Of a DNA stretch of 64,000 nt, positions 9,565 to 21,584 are shown piece after piece (the stretch's first letter is position 1; each line of letters begins with the position of its first letter). Made by a program: the position numbers and the translations under genes. The DNA comes from Ricinus communis (taxonomy: Eukaryota; Streptophyta; Magnoliopsida; Malpighiales; Euphorbiaceae). Under the pieces are notes generated by a model. It had not been told where the DNA came from. It searched no databases and saw only the letters and a list, made by a program, of their open reading frames with translations. The stretch lies in contig NC_063264.1 in assembly GCF_019578655.1 (NCBI RefSeq), positions 16,108,429 to 16,172,428 of the forward strand. The letters run 5' to 3'.

Positions 9565-10406
9565 CCAAATCAGCCCTAGTCATGAGCATTTCCATCTCCT
9601 TATAAAAATCCTCAACACTCCTTGTACCTTGCCTCAAAGATTGGAGTCTTTGATGTAACTCCCTATGGTAATGTCCGGGTACAAAACGCCTTCTCATGAT
9701 AGTTTTGAGTGCAATCCAACTACCAATAGGCTCTTCCATGTTCCTCCTCCTACTAACCACCAACTGATCCCACCAAACTATAGCATAGTCACTAAATTGG
9801 GTAACCACCAATTTCACCTTTTTCTCTTCCCGAAAGTTATGGCAATCAAAGATAAGGTCAACTCGCTTTTCCCACTCCAAATATGCCTCCGGATCAGTTT
9901 TTCCCAAGAAGGTAGGAATACTAAGTTTGATACTACCTAAGTTCCTATCAACATCATCATAGTTCCCATAACCACCAAACTCACCACCAAAGTGTCCTCT
10001 ACCTCTACCAAGATTTTGGTATCTCCTAGCTCCTCTACCCAGGCCTCTACCAACCCCACCATAGGGCTGCATTATCATACTCCTCAAAACCCTCATCAAA
10101 GTCATCCTCATTCACCCCAATTGGCTGCCCATGATTACCTTGCACATTCCCTCCTTCATCAAGCCTATTTCCCAGACCTCGGGCAAGTGCATTAATTTGG
10201 TCCATAATGGCTTGTTGATTGGTTGCCATTTCCCTTCGTTGGGCTGCCATGTCAAGTTGCAACCTCTCCATTTGCTCATTCATATTTCTTATGCTTCGTT
10301 GCACCCTCTCATTTTCATGCATTTGTGCTATGGGTATGCCGGTAGTTGGCATATTATTACCTCCACTAGAACCACTTGACATGCCGCAATAAGAGTTAGT
10401 ATGCAA
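9503..10406 (-). pseudogene. E2 gag N-terminus and capsid
   Basis: The likely start is the Met at about 10382 (MSSGSSGGNN), eight codons into the longest frame. A helical region rich in Q, E, M and R follows, then, after a frameshift near 10080, an RG-rich segment (GRGLGRGARRYQNLGRGRG) and the capsid core (VDRNLGSIKLSIPTFLGK, YLEWEKRVDLIF, LHQRLQSLRQGT). Another frameshift near 9530 leads to the nucleocapsid frame. Confidence 0.88.
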
Positions 10407-11401
10407 TAAAGAAAAAAAAATAAATCAAGGAAATTAAGGACCTCACCAACACTCCCTCACGTGTTTACTCTCGGTTAATGGGGATGGTCACTCGTGTTTC
10501 GCACAATCAAGAATGATCACACAAGGCTGAAAACTCACACCACTCGGCCTTGTTTTCAAGGATTCTTATGTGAATCAATAACCACACATCAAGTTATTTC
10601 ACTATGCTTGTAATGCACCAAGAATTATGATCTAAAAAGCTTAGTTGAGGCAAAAACGCAAAAGTCAAGAAAATTAAACAATTAGTCACGCTTTCAATAA
10701 AATTAGGATCGCAAACAAGCGAAAACTTCAAACGGATGCAAATGACATATGAAGAAACAATCTAGATGTAAGAAACAAGAAAGATACAGTTTGAAATAGG
10801 AAAAGAAGGAACGGATTTAGGAAGCAAAAATCACAAAGAAGGTTGATCAAGAAAGAAGGTTACCTCTTTATGCTTTAAATGTGTCAAATCTGCCCAAACT
10901 CAAAAGACACACAAAGAGGAGAATAAATGAAGGACAAAAACGAATTTAGAGCTGAATCAATTCAAATAAGATGGTATGTATAGGGCTCAGTCATTGGAAT
11001 TTAATGTCCCTTTGAATCTTCCCAAACGTACCACCAAATCCTTATTTATGTAGGATTGTGAAAATCTCCCTAAACCTTTTAACAACCCTAATATCTATGT
11101 AATCACCCCAAGAACAATGATTTCAATACCAAATACGTTTCTTCCACTAACAAAGACAATCAAACCAATCGGATCTATTCCTTTCTTTTGTTTTTTTTTT
11201 TGCTAATTCGGATCCGATATTTTTCTTTTCTTGTTTTGTTTTTTTTTTTTTTTTGAATCGGAATCAAAAACTACAAGAATCAAGAACTAAACAATGTAGA
11301 TCTCAAGAATACCAAGAATACTTCAAGAACAATATCAAGAACTCAAGGAAAACAAACAATAACTCAAAGAAAAGGGATAAATAACTGATTTAAGAGCCAA
11401 A
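10407..11401 (-). other. E2 untranslated leader
   Basis: About 1 kb between PBS and gag with no supported coding frame. Contains T-rich runs on the + strand (11187-11201, 11234-11254). Short CACGTG and CTCGTGTTT words (10457-10500) recur in E5 at the same relative place. Confidence 0.75.
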
Positions 11402-11413
11402 GCTCCGATACCA
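11402..11413 (-). other. E2 primer-binding site
   Basis: On the minus strand TGGTATCGGAGC, two bases inside the 5' LTR end at 11416. It differs by one base from the common plant TGGTATCAGAGC. Confidence 0.88.
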
Positions 11414-11415
11414 AA

Positions 11416-12133
11416 TGTTAAGAACCTCCAAGGATTAGAACCACGAACCCTAATGATTATGAACCCGTGAATTACTATCTTAGAAACCCAAGAACAAATT
11501 GAGTTTCAAAACCCAAGAACCGCTTAAATCAGATTGCAAGGTATGGTTGATCAAGATCAGAACCTAAAGAAAACTAAGTTCTTTAAACCCTAACCCTTAA
11601 CACGCCACAAGGATAGATCAATTCCTTGATAAGTGGTTTATGCATTCAACAAGAATTCAAGAATTCAAGCAAATATGCAAAGGAGACAACTACTATAATT
11701 TTATCAAAATTCGAATTCCTCTAAAACACAACTTAAGGGGCGTTTTTATAGCCACCTAACATAATAAACCCTAGTAAAACTATTAACCCTAGCTGCCACA
11801 TAAGAAAAATAGGCAATAACATTGTTCTGAACTTAAAGAAGAGATTTCAGCCCAAATATTAGCCCACATTAGTCTTCATGTATTTGGACTTGCAAAACAT
11901 TAAATAAAGCCCATTCAGATGTGTCTTTACTTGGGCCTATCCTAGCATGACCGATTGGGCTTCCTTGACTAGCCCAATCTTGCATATAGCCAATTAAGGC
12001 TTCTTGTAGCTTCTTGGACCTTGACCTTGTAATTAGGCCTTGTAGCATGCTCAATGGATCCTTAGCTTTATCTTTGGTTTTCTTGTTGTCCTCTCCATCA
12101 AGTCCATCTTTAAGCTTGGCCATGTCCATATCA
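11416..12133 (-). repeat. E2 5' LTR (LTR2, 718 bp)
   Basis: Minus strand starts TGATATGGAC at 12133 and ends CTTAACA at 11416. A TATAAAAA box on the minus strand lies at 11743-11750. The U3 part repeats at 6393-6695. Confidence 0.93.
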
Positions 12134-12940
12134 GAAAAGGCTGTAGTTTCTCAAAATGAATATGCTATAAGAAGAAAGTGTTTTAGATGTCATGGAGGGG
12201 GGCATATTGCATCCGAATGTCCTAGCAAAAATGTTATGACCGCAACTCAATGTGCTTTAATGGATGAGGAAGAGAAACTCTATCACTTCATTGCGGATGA
12301 GGATGAATGTGATAACTTCGACGATGAGTATGATGAGGATATACCACCAGAAAATGAGAGCAACATGATTGGAGTTGTGAGGAGAATCTTGTATAGTGAG
12401 CCTAAGAGTGACTTAAGGCAAAGAAACAATCTATTTCATACTAGATGCAAGGTTGGAGAGAAGACTTGTAATGTTATAGTTGATGGTGGTGCCCAAACAG
12501 ATGTGATCTCATCTGAAGCTATGAGTAAGTTGAAGCTTCAAACCAGGGATCATAATGAGCCGTATAAACTTAATTGGTTGAATGATGGAACCGAGGTTCG
12601 AGTCAAGAAGCAAGCCTTGGTTGCCTACTCCATAGTCGGGTTTGAAGATGAAAGATGGTGTGATATTCTTCCAATGGATGCGTGTCACTTACTTCTTGGG
12701 AGACCTGGGCAGTTTGACCATGAAATGGAGCACAAAGGTAAATCAAATGTATATGTTGTAACTACTAAAGAAGGCAGCAAAGTTAGATTGTTGCCTTTAC
12801 CTCCCAAAGTTGCTAAAAAAGAAAAAGAGAAAAGCAACTTCCTTGTAACTTGTAATGAATTTGAAAATTTAGTGGAAGAAGTGGAGGGTGGGTATGCTTT
12901 GGTTGCAAGGGCCAAAGAAGAAAAGGGTACTTCTTGTGAT
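12134..12940 (+). pseudogene. E3 gag C-terminus (zinc knuckle) and protease
   Basis: The readable frame enters from the E2 junction. The zinc knuckle CFRCHGGGHIASEC is at about 12178-12219. A strongly acidic spacer follows (12260-12350). The protease has IVDGGAQTDVIS (Asp codon at 12482-12484) and CHLLLGRPGQFDH. This part is uninterrupted from 12134 on. The open reading frame extends left into E2 only because E2 LTR sequence happens to be open in that frame. Confidence 0.9.
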
Positions 12941-13676
12941 AACTCATCATCCCTTAATGAGTTATTAGAAGAGTACAAAGATGTTTTTCTGGATGATTTA
13001 CCAAAAGGCCTTCCACCACTTAAAGGCATTGAGCATGCCATCGATTTGATTCCGGGGGCATCCTTACCCAACAAGGCAGCCTATAGATGCAATCCAGAAG
13101 AAAGTAAGGAACTTCAAAGGCAAATCGATGAATTAATTCGAAGGGGCTATGTGAGAGAGAGCATGAGTCCATGTGCCGTTCCCGCTCTCTTAGTACTAAA
13201 AAAAGATGGTACTTAGAGAATGTGTGTTGATAGTCGTTCCATAAATAATATCACAATCAAATATAGATTCCCTAGGCCTAGATTGCAAGACATGCTGGAT
13301 GAGTTAAATGGTGCCTTAATCTTTTCCAAAATAGATTTAAGGAGTGGATACCACCAAATGAGAATTAGGGAAGGAGATGAGTGGAAGACGGCCTTCAAAA
13401 CAAAACAAGGGTTATACGAGTGGTTAATGATGCCATTCGGGCTTTGCAACGCCCCAAGCTCTTTTATGAGATTGATGAACGAAGTTCTCCGTCCTTTTCT
13501 GAATAAATTTGTTGTTGTTTACTTAGATGACATTCTTGTATATAGTAAAAATAATGAGGAGCATTTAATTCATTTGAGGATGTTGTTTGATAGGTTGAAA
13601 GGGCAGAATTTGTATGGAAAGCTAGAAAAATGTACTTTCATGACTCCTAGTGTTGTATTCCTAGGATAGATTGTAA
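12941..13676 (+). pseudogene. E3 reverse transcriptase with premature stops
   Basis: [15 protein letters not shown], then a stop TAG at 13214-13216 where other copies have Trp (KKDGT-W-RMC). The rest of RT is open at 13220-13669: [44 protein letters not shown], and the intact catalytic motif [11 protein letters not shown] (13520-13552). Further stops at about 13667 and 13679 end the thumb region. Confidence 0.92.
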
Positions 13677-14300
13677 CATGAGAGGGGGTGCATGTAGATC
13701 TCGAGAAGGTCAAGGCAGTCCAATCTTGGTTGGCTCCGAAGAATGTGCACGAGGTCAGAAGCTTTCATGGACTAGCATCATTCTATAGGAGGCTCAACTA
13801 TCATGGCTCCCACCACTGAATTGATAAAGAAAGGAGAGTTCGAGTGGAATGAAGCTGCCCAAAGGGCCTTTGAGAAGGTAAAGTTTCAACTTTGCAATGC
13901 TCTGGTTCTTATACTTCCTGATTTTAACAAGGTGTTTGAAGTAGAGTGTGATGTAAGTGGAATTGGGATTGGTGCGGTATTGATCCAATAAAGAAAACCA
14001 GTGAGCTACTTTAATGAGAAACTCAATGGGACTAAATTGAACTACTCAACCTATGATAGAGAGTTTTATGCAATGGTTAGAGCCCTTAATCATTGGTCTC
14101 ACTACCTTAGACCAAAACCATTTGTTCTTCATTCTGATCATGAGGCCTTAAAGTTCATCCATGGGCAACAAAAACTCAACAAGAGGCATGCAAAGTGGGT
14201 AGAATTCCTTCAAACTTTCACTTTTAGCTCCAAGTACAAAGATGGGAAAAGCAATGTAGTGGCTGATGCTCTATCAAGAAGAAGCTACTTACTTTCCATG
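13677..14300 (+). pseudogene. E3 RT connection and RNase H
   Basis: A small deletion near 13793 removes part of the SFYRR..FS segment and shifts the frame into [16 protein letters not shown]. The TAA at 13989-13991 interrupts just after [10 protein letters not shown]. RNase H continues from 13992: [30 protein letters not shown] and [11 protein letters not shown] near 14250-14284. Apart from the stop and the small deletion, the domain is complete. Confidence 0.88.
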
Positions 14301-14679
14301 GTTGATGCCAAAATCTTGGGTTTTGAACAACTCAAGGAGTATCACAAAGATGATCTTAATTTTTCAAGTGAGATGGAAAATCCTACTAGTCAGTTTGTAC
14401 GTCAAGAAGGATTCCTCTTTAAAGGTAACAAGCTTTGTGTTCCAAAGAGTGGGGTTCGGGAGTTATTAGTGTGAGAAGTACACAGTGGGGGTTTGGCTGG
14501 TCACTTTGGGATACAAAAGACAATTGATATCTTAGGTGAACACTTTTATTGGCCTAGGATGATCAAAGATGTAACCCATGTAGTGGAGAGATGTGCTACT
14601 TGCCAAAAGGCCAAGGGACACTTCAAAAGGGGTCTCTACACACCACTGCCAGTTCCGGACAAACCATGGGATAGTGTAA
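14301..14679 (+). pseudogene. E3 integrase, N-terminal zinc domain
   Basis: [18 protein letters not shown] leads into the HHCC domain: a stop TGA at 14473-14475 precedes EVHSGGLAGHFG, then CATCQKAK supplies the cysteines. The frame stops at the solo-LTR insertion at 14680, just before the first catalytic aspartate, and resumes at 22891. Confidence 0.9.
14675..14679. other. Target-site duplication tgtaa, left copy
   Basis: tgtaa at 14675-14679 is repeated at 22886-22890 on the far side of the solo LTR. One copy suffices to close the E3 integrase frame. Confidence 0.9.
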
Positions 14680-14858
14680 TGATGTGTTTTACTCGTGTTA
14701 GCTACAATCAAAGGCAGTGTACCTATCAATGCAGTCTAGCACTAATGGCGAGTATCAAGGTCGTATTCCTCGGGAAAGCGAAAGCCCAAAGTTACTCCTT
14801 TATTCTTTGTTATATTAACCTAAAATGGATGATGAATAAATCCTAAACTAACTATTAA
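14680..14858 (-). repeat. Solo LTR of TR-GAG-like family, left part (179 bp)
   Basis: Starts TGATGTGTTT and matches the E6 LTR start at 41398 and 47604 (GGCAGTG, ACCTA, TGCAG.CTAGCACTA, GAGTATCAAGGTCGTAT). Continues at 21585. The combined length of 1,480 bp agrees with 1,482 and 1,461 bp for the E6 LTRs. Orientation as in E6 (minus). Confidence 0.9.
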
Positions 14859-14872
14859 TATAACACCCCAAC

Positions 14873-15385
14873 ATATAGGGCTTCTACATTTTCTCCCATA
14901 TAATGCCTCGTATGGTGGCATACCAATACTAGAATGAAAACTATTATTATAAGCAAATTCCATAAGTGGTACCTGTTCATCCCAATTTCCGCTATACTCT
15001 AATGCACAAGCCCGTAACATGTCTTCAAAAGTTTGAATAGTTCTCTCAGATTGCCCATCTGTTTGAGGATGAAAAGCAGTACTGAAATGCAATTTAGTTC
15101 CCATTGCCACTTGTAAGCTCTTCCAGAAATGAGATGTAAACCGAGGATCCCTGTCTGAAACAATGGAGATAGGTACACCATGCAACCTAACAATTTCTTT
15201 CACATACAAGTTGGCTAGCTTATCCAATGAATCATTCGCTGAATAGGTAAAAGTGCGCTGATTTTGTTAACCTATCAACTATTACCCAAATAGCATCATT
15301 TCTCCTAAAAGTGCGAGGCAAACCAACAACAAAGTCCATAGTAATTCTTTCCCATTTCCACTCGGGTATAATTAAAGACTCGAAT
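14873..15385 (-). pseudogene. E4 integrase catalytic core
   Basis: Minus frame 14820-15227 carries [14 protein letters not shown] (second Asp), [20 protein letters not shown] (Glu) and [16 protein letters not shown]. The first-Asp segment lies at about 15240-15380 in a shifted frame. Coding identity ends near 14870 where the sequence switches to the LTR terminus, so the C-terminal part is deleted. Confidence 0.9.
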
Positions 15386-15664
15386 TTACCTGCAGGGTGA
15401 TTGATGTTCTGCTTTCACTTGTTGACAAGTTAGGCATTTAGCTACATATTCTGCAACTTCCCTCTTCATGCCTGACCACCAATAATGTGGCTTCAAATTG
15501 TTATACATTTTTGTACTCCCTGGGTGCATTGAATAAGGAGAATTGTGAGCCTCCCAAAAAATCTTTTGTTTCAATGCGGCTACATTAGGTACATATACCC
15601 TGGTTTTCATAACCCACATTCCATCATCTCGCTCGATTAGTTCACTTGTCTTACCATCTTGCAC
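15386..15664 (-). pseudogene. E4 integrase zinc domain
   Basis: Minus frame with MWVMKTRVYVPNV, EAHNSPYSMHPGSTKMY (two His), YYWWSGMK-like HYWWSGMKREV and KCLTCQQVKAEH (two Cys). This is the HHCC domain that precedes the catalytic core. The following core lies in another frame. Confidence 0.9.
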
Positions 15665-16440
15665 CTTCTTCCCATAACTTCTTTAAGTATGCATCACTAC
15701 CTTGTGCATGTTTGATCTCATCTAGTATCTGGGGACTAGTCTTCATTGTAGTCAATAATACCCCATTCTTTATAGAAAAATGCATATCCATAGCTCTTAG
15801 CGAAATTAAGGAACTCATCTGATATGAAATCATACCTGCAACCCTTTCCAAAGTCTTCCTACTAAGTGCATCTGCCACAACATTTGCTTTTCCGGGTGAT
15901 AATCAATGGTACAATCATAATCCTTCAATAATTCCATCCATCTTCGTTGCCTGAGGTTCAACTCTTTCTGTGTAGGTATGTACTTTAAGCTTTTGTGGTC
16001 AGTGAATATCCGAAATGTCTCTCCATAAAGATAATGTCTCCAAGTTTTCAAAGCATGTATAATTGCAGCCAATTCTAAATCATGTGTAGGATAATTTCGT
16101 TCATGAGGTTTAAGTTGTCTAGAAGCATAAGCAATAACCCTTCCATTCTGCATCAATACACAACCCAAACCATTAAGTGAAGCATCCAGATAGACTACAT
16201 ATTCCCCTCCTTGTATAGGTAATGTAAGTATAGGTGTCAGAATCAATCTATTTTTCAACTCCTCAAAACTAGCTTGACATTTATCATTCCAACTGAAAAG
16301 TCACTTGTTTCTTTAATGATTAGTCAATGGCTTTGCTAAAATGGAGAAGTTCTTCACGAATCTTCTATAGTACCCGACCAATCCCGGAAAACTACGAACT
16401 TCCGAAATATTTCTTGGTGATTCCCACTCCTGAATAGCCT
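15651..16440 (-). pseudogene. E4 RNase H and connection
   Basis: 15830-16258: [80 protein letters not shown] frameshift near 15885 leads to MADALSRKT in 15651-15878. The connection (16260-16440) is broken by shifts near 16260 and 16310. Confidence 0.9.
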
Positions 16441-17127
16441 TTACCTTAGATGGGTCCTAGGTTGAACACCTTGTGCGGATATAATATGCCCCAAAAATGC
16501 AATGTTATTCATCCAGAACTCACATTTACTGAACTTACCATATAACTGTTTTTCTCTCAAAGTTTGTAATACTGTTCTTAAATGATGTTCATGGTCTTCA
16601 GAATTTCTGGAGTATATCAGAATATCATCAATGAAGACTATCACAAATTGATCAAGATACGGTTGAAAAATATTATTCATCAAAGACATGAATGCTGCAG
16701 GTGCATTGGTCAAACCAAATGGCATAACAACAAACTCATAATGACCATATCGTGTCCGAAATGCCGTTTTAGGTATAGAAGTCTCTCTAACCTTTAATTG
16801 CCAATACCCAGATCTCAAATCAATTTTGGAGAATACAGCTGCCCCTCTGAGTTGATCAAGCAAATCATCAATGCGAGGTAAAGGATATTTGTTCTTGATA
16901 GTAACTTGGTTCAACTTCCTATAATCAATGCAAAGTCTCATACTTCCATCCTTTTTCTTCACAAACAATACTGGAGCTCCCCACGTTGATATACTAGGTC
17001 GAATATAACCTTTCTCCATTAAATCCTCAAGTTGCTTTTTCAATTCTTGTAATTCTGTCGGTGCCATTCTGTAAGGTGCTATAGGAATAGGAGCAACTCC
17101 TGGAATAGTTTCAATTTCAAAATCCAC
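16441..17127 (-). pseudogene. E4 reverse transcriptase, largely intact domain
   Basis: One open minus frame of 228 codons: [89 protein letters not shown] and the catalytic [11 protein letters not shown], then [15 protein letters not shown] [12 protein letters not shown]. The sequence type is that of Tekay/Del chromoviruses. It is the best-preserved RT in the window, but the flanking domains are shifted. Confidence 0.93.
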
Positions 17128-17700
17128 TTCTCATTGAGGTGGCAATCCAAGTAATTCTTCTAGAAATACATTTGGAAATTCTTTGACTATTGGTACCTCC
17201 GAAACCCCTGGACTAACAATTCCAAAGGTTCACCACATTCACAAGATAAGCATCACACCCAAATTTCATTAAATGAAAAGCGAGTGGCAGTAGAAATCAA
17301 ACATGTAGGTACAATTTTCCTGTCACCCGTGAACACTATTTTTATTTCCCATCTATAACCATTTTTACTTCCTTCGTTAAATAACTATGACATGATTTCT
17401 AGATAACCAATCCATTCCCAATATCACATCAAAATCTCGCAAATTGATCACAATTAGGTCTACCGACATATTTGTACCACAAATCATCACAGAACAAGCC
17501 CGAACTACTAGATTCACCATTATTACTCCTCCGAAGCAGGCATCAAACACAAATATCATGTCCTAAAGATTCAATGGCACAATGCATTTTCAATGCAAAA
17601 TCACATGAAATGAATGAACATGTAGATCCGGGGTCAACTAACACATATGCATCATGCCTACAAATAGGAATTATACCGGTTATTATCTCCGGAGAAGTAG
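17128..17700 (-). pseudogene. E4 aspartic protease
   Basis: Minus-strand DPGSTCSFIS at about 17610-17645 is the catalytic segment (DPG in place of D-S/T-G). After a shift, 17377-17559 carries ACSVMICGTNMSVDLIVI and FDVILGMDWLSRNH, the typical second half. 17130-17370 is a linker to RT without a clean frame. Confidence 0.83.
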
Positions 17701-18993
17701 TTGCTTCCCCGCCTCGTAATAAAGATACACTCTTGCCTGCGGTAAGGATTGGTTCGCATCTTCAATATGGACATGTCAGAATGCACTTCTACCTCCCCTA
17801 CCTCTACCACGACCACCGTTGTAGGTACTACATTATCCCCAACACTACTTTGTCCTCCTGAATGGTAGGTACTCGATGCTCCTCTACCTACCACACACTC
17901 ATTGGCATAATGCCCAGTTTCCCACATCTATAACAAACTGCACTCTCGGTCCCCAACACTCTCCTGAATGGGTCCTTCCACAAGTGCCACAAACGGGTCT
18001 ATATCCTCTACCAAGAAACCCGAATTACCTCGCATGTTCACCGATCCACCACTTCTACCCAAAGTTATACTACTTGGCCCTCTAAACTGATAACTACCCC
18101 TTCCTCTAAAACCTCCTCACGACCTCCCGATCCTCCCCTAGGTGTAAATGAGGTACCTCTAGAGAAAGATGGAGTAAATGTCCCAATTATCTTCTTTTTC
18201 TTTGCTTCTAATATATTTCTTTCTAAGAATAATTCTTCCGCTCTTGTTGCGGCCTTCCAATAAAGCAATAAAGGTAGGTGGTTGCACCGCCAACTTTTCA
18301 CGAATCTCCAATCTCAAACCCCTCTCAAATCTATTTCTCTTCGGTTCATCAGTTGCCACTTCCTCCGGTGCATACCTAGATAACCTTGTAAATTGTAATT
18401 CATAGTCAAAGAATGACATCTCATTTTGTTTCAATTCAAGGAATTCAAGTTTCTTCCTCTCTTGATATATTGGTGGCATATACTTCATCTTGAACTCCTT
18501 TAAGAATTCTTCCCATGTCATTGTCAATGGTTGTGTTTGGCTACCCGGGACTGCCTCCCACCGCTTCTAGCATCCTTAAGAAATAATGAGGTTGCATACC
18601 TCACTTTCATTTGGGTTGTCGGTTGGGTATTAAATTGTGTGAACACACCTTTAACAGACTTTAGCCATTCCTCTGCTACAATTGGATCAGTTGTCCCTCA
18701 AACTCTTTCCCGCCATGCTTTCTTAACTTTCCAAAGTTTGCATCCAATGCAGTACGTTTAGTGGAGGTGGTGGGCTGTTGTTGAGCTAATCTTCTTAACT
18801 CTTCAGTATTTCGAGCATACCCTTCGACTTTTCCTTGTGATCGCTCATTTTCATGCATCCGTTCTTGTTCAATATGATGTGCATGAACTGACGAATGTGA
18901 ACCTACTGGGCCAGTGGAGTGCTCATCCATGCCTATATCATTAACAAACTTCACAACAATAAATGGTTGTGCATAATTACTATATGCTTGCAT
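17701..18993 (-). pseudogene. E4 gag with zinc knuckle
   Basis: The N-terminus (18676-18993) contains an EQERMHENERSQGKVEG stretch. The capsid (18159-18527) has WEEFLKEFKMKYMPP, FLELKQNEMSFFDYELQF and RFERGLRLEIREKL. The segment after it is SFTPRGGSGGRE-rich (18065-18301). The zinc knuckle CYRCGKLG(H)YANEC at about 17890-17935 is split by a one-base deletion. Colinear with Tekay-type gag. Confidence 0.86.
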
Positions 18994-19187
18994 GTTATGC
19001 TCTTAATCCCCTCTATTCCCATCAATTCAATCACACAAGCATTTAACATATTGGAACATATTAAAAATTCCAACTCACTTTAACATATCACAACACATAC
19101 ACACCTTCATATAACATAACATAAACAGAAATATAAGTACTCAAACTTATGTCCCAATGGTCTAATCCCCGCTCTGATACCAAAAAC
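18994..19187 (-). other. E4 leader and primer-binding site
   Basis: Short leader (18994-19166). On the minus strand the PBS TGGTATCAGAGCGGGG is at 19167-19182, five bases inside the LTR boundary at 19188. Confidence 0.88.
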
Positions 19188-21579
19188 TATTACACCCCAA
19201 CTCAAACTTCCCATTGAATAGCAATATATATATATATATATAACTTTATAAACATAATTTACTACTTAGTTACAATATACATTCATACAATTTAAGTGGC
19301 ATGACATACTTAATATATATAAGAAATATTTATACAGAGTTTAATTCACACAAGTTCCCAAAATGCCCCAATGCTTTAGATAACTCCTCTGGCCCACCTG
19401 ATAATATTGACTGATGCAAAAAGAGCAATGCACAACTAAGGCTATCTACAACTGCACTAACCTGAAAAAAAAAAATTGCTAAGGAATGAGCTAGCGACTC
19501 AATAAGCATTTAATTTACTAAACTATAGTATATTAGGCTAGAATTATCAAATCTTTATCAATACAGAAAATTATACCAACACTTAACTAACAATCACAAA
19601 ATCAACCATTTCAGTTATTCTCATAAACATATAATTTCATCTCACGTAATGCAAATAATCTCAAACTCAACCAAGTCAAATAATTCAATTCCACATTATT
19701 TCTATCAAATTAGGATCAGATGACTCATCCTTACATTTCCTCACATTTTTAAATTTCAGTAACCACTTGACAAGACTATCCGCCTACCGCCTTGCCATCT
19801 CACATACTCGGGTAGCTATCCTCCTACCAGCTTTCCGATCACACAATATCCATACAAAAGTCATCAATCCTTAATCACAATCATTTCACTTCACAACACA
19901 TCACAATCAATTCACTTCACAACACATCACAATCAATTCACTTTATAACAAGCCAAAAATATAACTAATATCAACTCAGTCAACCAAGAAATTATCAAGT
20001 AATCAAACAGCAGTCCCTACTCAATATACACAAAGTTTAGTCTATTAAATACTTACCAGAAGTTATAGGATAACAAAGTAATCCTATTCTTTTCTCTTAC
20101 CACTTCCTTGCCTTTGGATGAACCTATTCACATATTCAATACAAATACAATTCAATCACAAGGCATAAATATATATATATATATTTACTATCAATAAAAT
20201 ATCACATTTCAACAAAATAACATATATTCTAGATATTAATATGATGCATGAGATGAATGACAACAAATCAACATATTTGTTGATGAAGGCAGCTTATAGG
20301 TACTGACTTAGAAATTACACCAAAACTTATGTACAATTAATAAAAATCTCATATTTTCCAGAATTACACTTCCATTTTTATAGAAACCATAGCAGAAAGA
20401 ATCACCTCAAAATCATTGGTATAGAAATAGTTATGGCATTTTCTATACAGCTGCTCAAATTTCCATCTAAACAGAACAGAAAAAAGTTTCCTATTAAATG
20501 ACCAATCAAACAAATGAATTTTCTGATGAAACTCTCCAGATATAAAGTTAACATTCTAAAGTTTCTATAGACACTAATTTTACTCAATTTGGACTTTTCT
20601 AGCTCAAGTTGTGAAACACACAATTAGCAACAAATTTCTGAATCCTAAGCCCGATTTCTGCTTAAAACAGTTTCGGGCAGGCCATATTAAGTTCAACATA
20701 TCTCACGTTATACTCAACCAAAAATTATGAAATTTTTCAGACATATACTACATATATAAATGAACAACTTTCATGTTTAACTCTCTGCTTGGTTCAGCCT
20801 CTAAATGCCTCAAAATGTCAGCACAAAAACCAGGTCACCTGCTGAACCAAAAACAGAGCAGCAGCAAAATCGAACCTCATAAGTTCCTACTCACTCAACA
20901 ATCTGCAAAACCATTTTACAGAGATATTCTTGAGACATATACCTACAACTTTCATGTTTGAAAATTTTCGAGATAAAGCCTCTAAGGTCACGGAAATCAT
21001 AAGTGAAAAATCTGCCCAGAAATTTCAGCTTCAAGATCACAAGTAAAAGCATGTTTACTCTTGATTAAACAATTCCAAAACACATAATCATCAACAATTT
21101 CATATCATTAACCCTAATTTACAGCAAAATCAAGCAATTAAAATTACTCACCTTTGTTTTCCTTGATTAAGAAAGCCCAAATCTTTCAAGCTTAAAAGAA
21201 GAATTTGATTTTCACTTACTAAAAGTTTTGTAGAGTTTGATTTGGAAAATCAAAGTTGAAGAAGGAAAGGAGAAAAATGAGAGAGACAAAGAAGAAAAGG
21301 AAATTGGAAAGCATACGTAGATAAGAACAAATGAAAGAGGTGGTATATTGGTGTGGAAATAGGCAAATTACAATTTAATCCTCTTTCTTTCTAACTTTTC
21401 AATTTAGTCCAAAATCATTACTTTTCAATTAAATCAATATGTAACTAAATAATTTATTTATCTACCACATAATATAATAAAATAGATCATATATAATCAT
21501 GATGCAAATGACATGTTTAATGACATGCTAATGAATATTAATTATTAATAAAAAGAAGTAAATAAATTTGGTTGTGACA
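19188..21579 (-). repeat. E4 5' LTR (2,392 bp)
   Basis: Minus strand starts TGTCACAACC at 21579 and ends GGTGTAATA at 19188. AT-rich, with a TA microsatellite at 19226-19243 and another at 20170-20182. No coding sequence is seen; short frames in it have no recognisable product. Length and termini fit Tekay/Del LTRs, which are among the longest in plants. Confidence 0.88.
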
Positions 21580-21584
21580 ATTAA

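Larger units (their letters stand above)
6393..12133 (-). mobile_element. E2: CRM-like chromovirus, integrase-deleted, interrupted by E1
   Basis: Minus-strand element: 5' LTR at 11416-12133, PBS (11402-11413), leader, gag, protease, RT, RNase H, integrase C-terminus, PPT (6696-6710) and the U3 part of the 3' LTR (6393-6695). The rest of the 3' LTR lies left of the window, beyond E1. The 303 bp shared by both LTR copies appear identical, so insertion is recent. The integrase zinc and catalytic domains are absent. It lies inside E3; its right flank gaaaa (12134-12138) should be half of a target duplication whose partner is off-window. Confidence 0.93.
14859..21579 (-). mobile_element. E4: Tekay-like chromovirus, 3' end deleted, inside the solo LTR
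   Basis: Minus-strand element flanked by attaa (14854-14858 and 21580-21584). It has a 5' LTR of 2,392 bp (19188-21579), PBS at 19167-19182, gag, PR, RT, RH and integrase up to the catalytic core. At the left end only about 14 bp of the 3' LTR remain (tataacaccccaac, compare tattacaccccaac at 19188). The integrase C-terminus, any chromodomain, the PPT and about 2.4 kb of 3' LTR are missing. The LTR ends read TG...TA rather than TG...CA. Confidence 0.92.

Noticed and set aside
12014..12133. N-terminal 40 codons of the long frame that continues into E3 protease
   Set aside because: These bases belong to the E2 LTR; the frame is fused by insertion and does not reflect a real E3 start.
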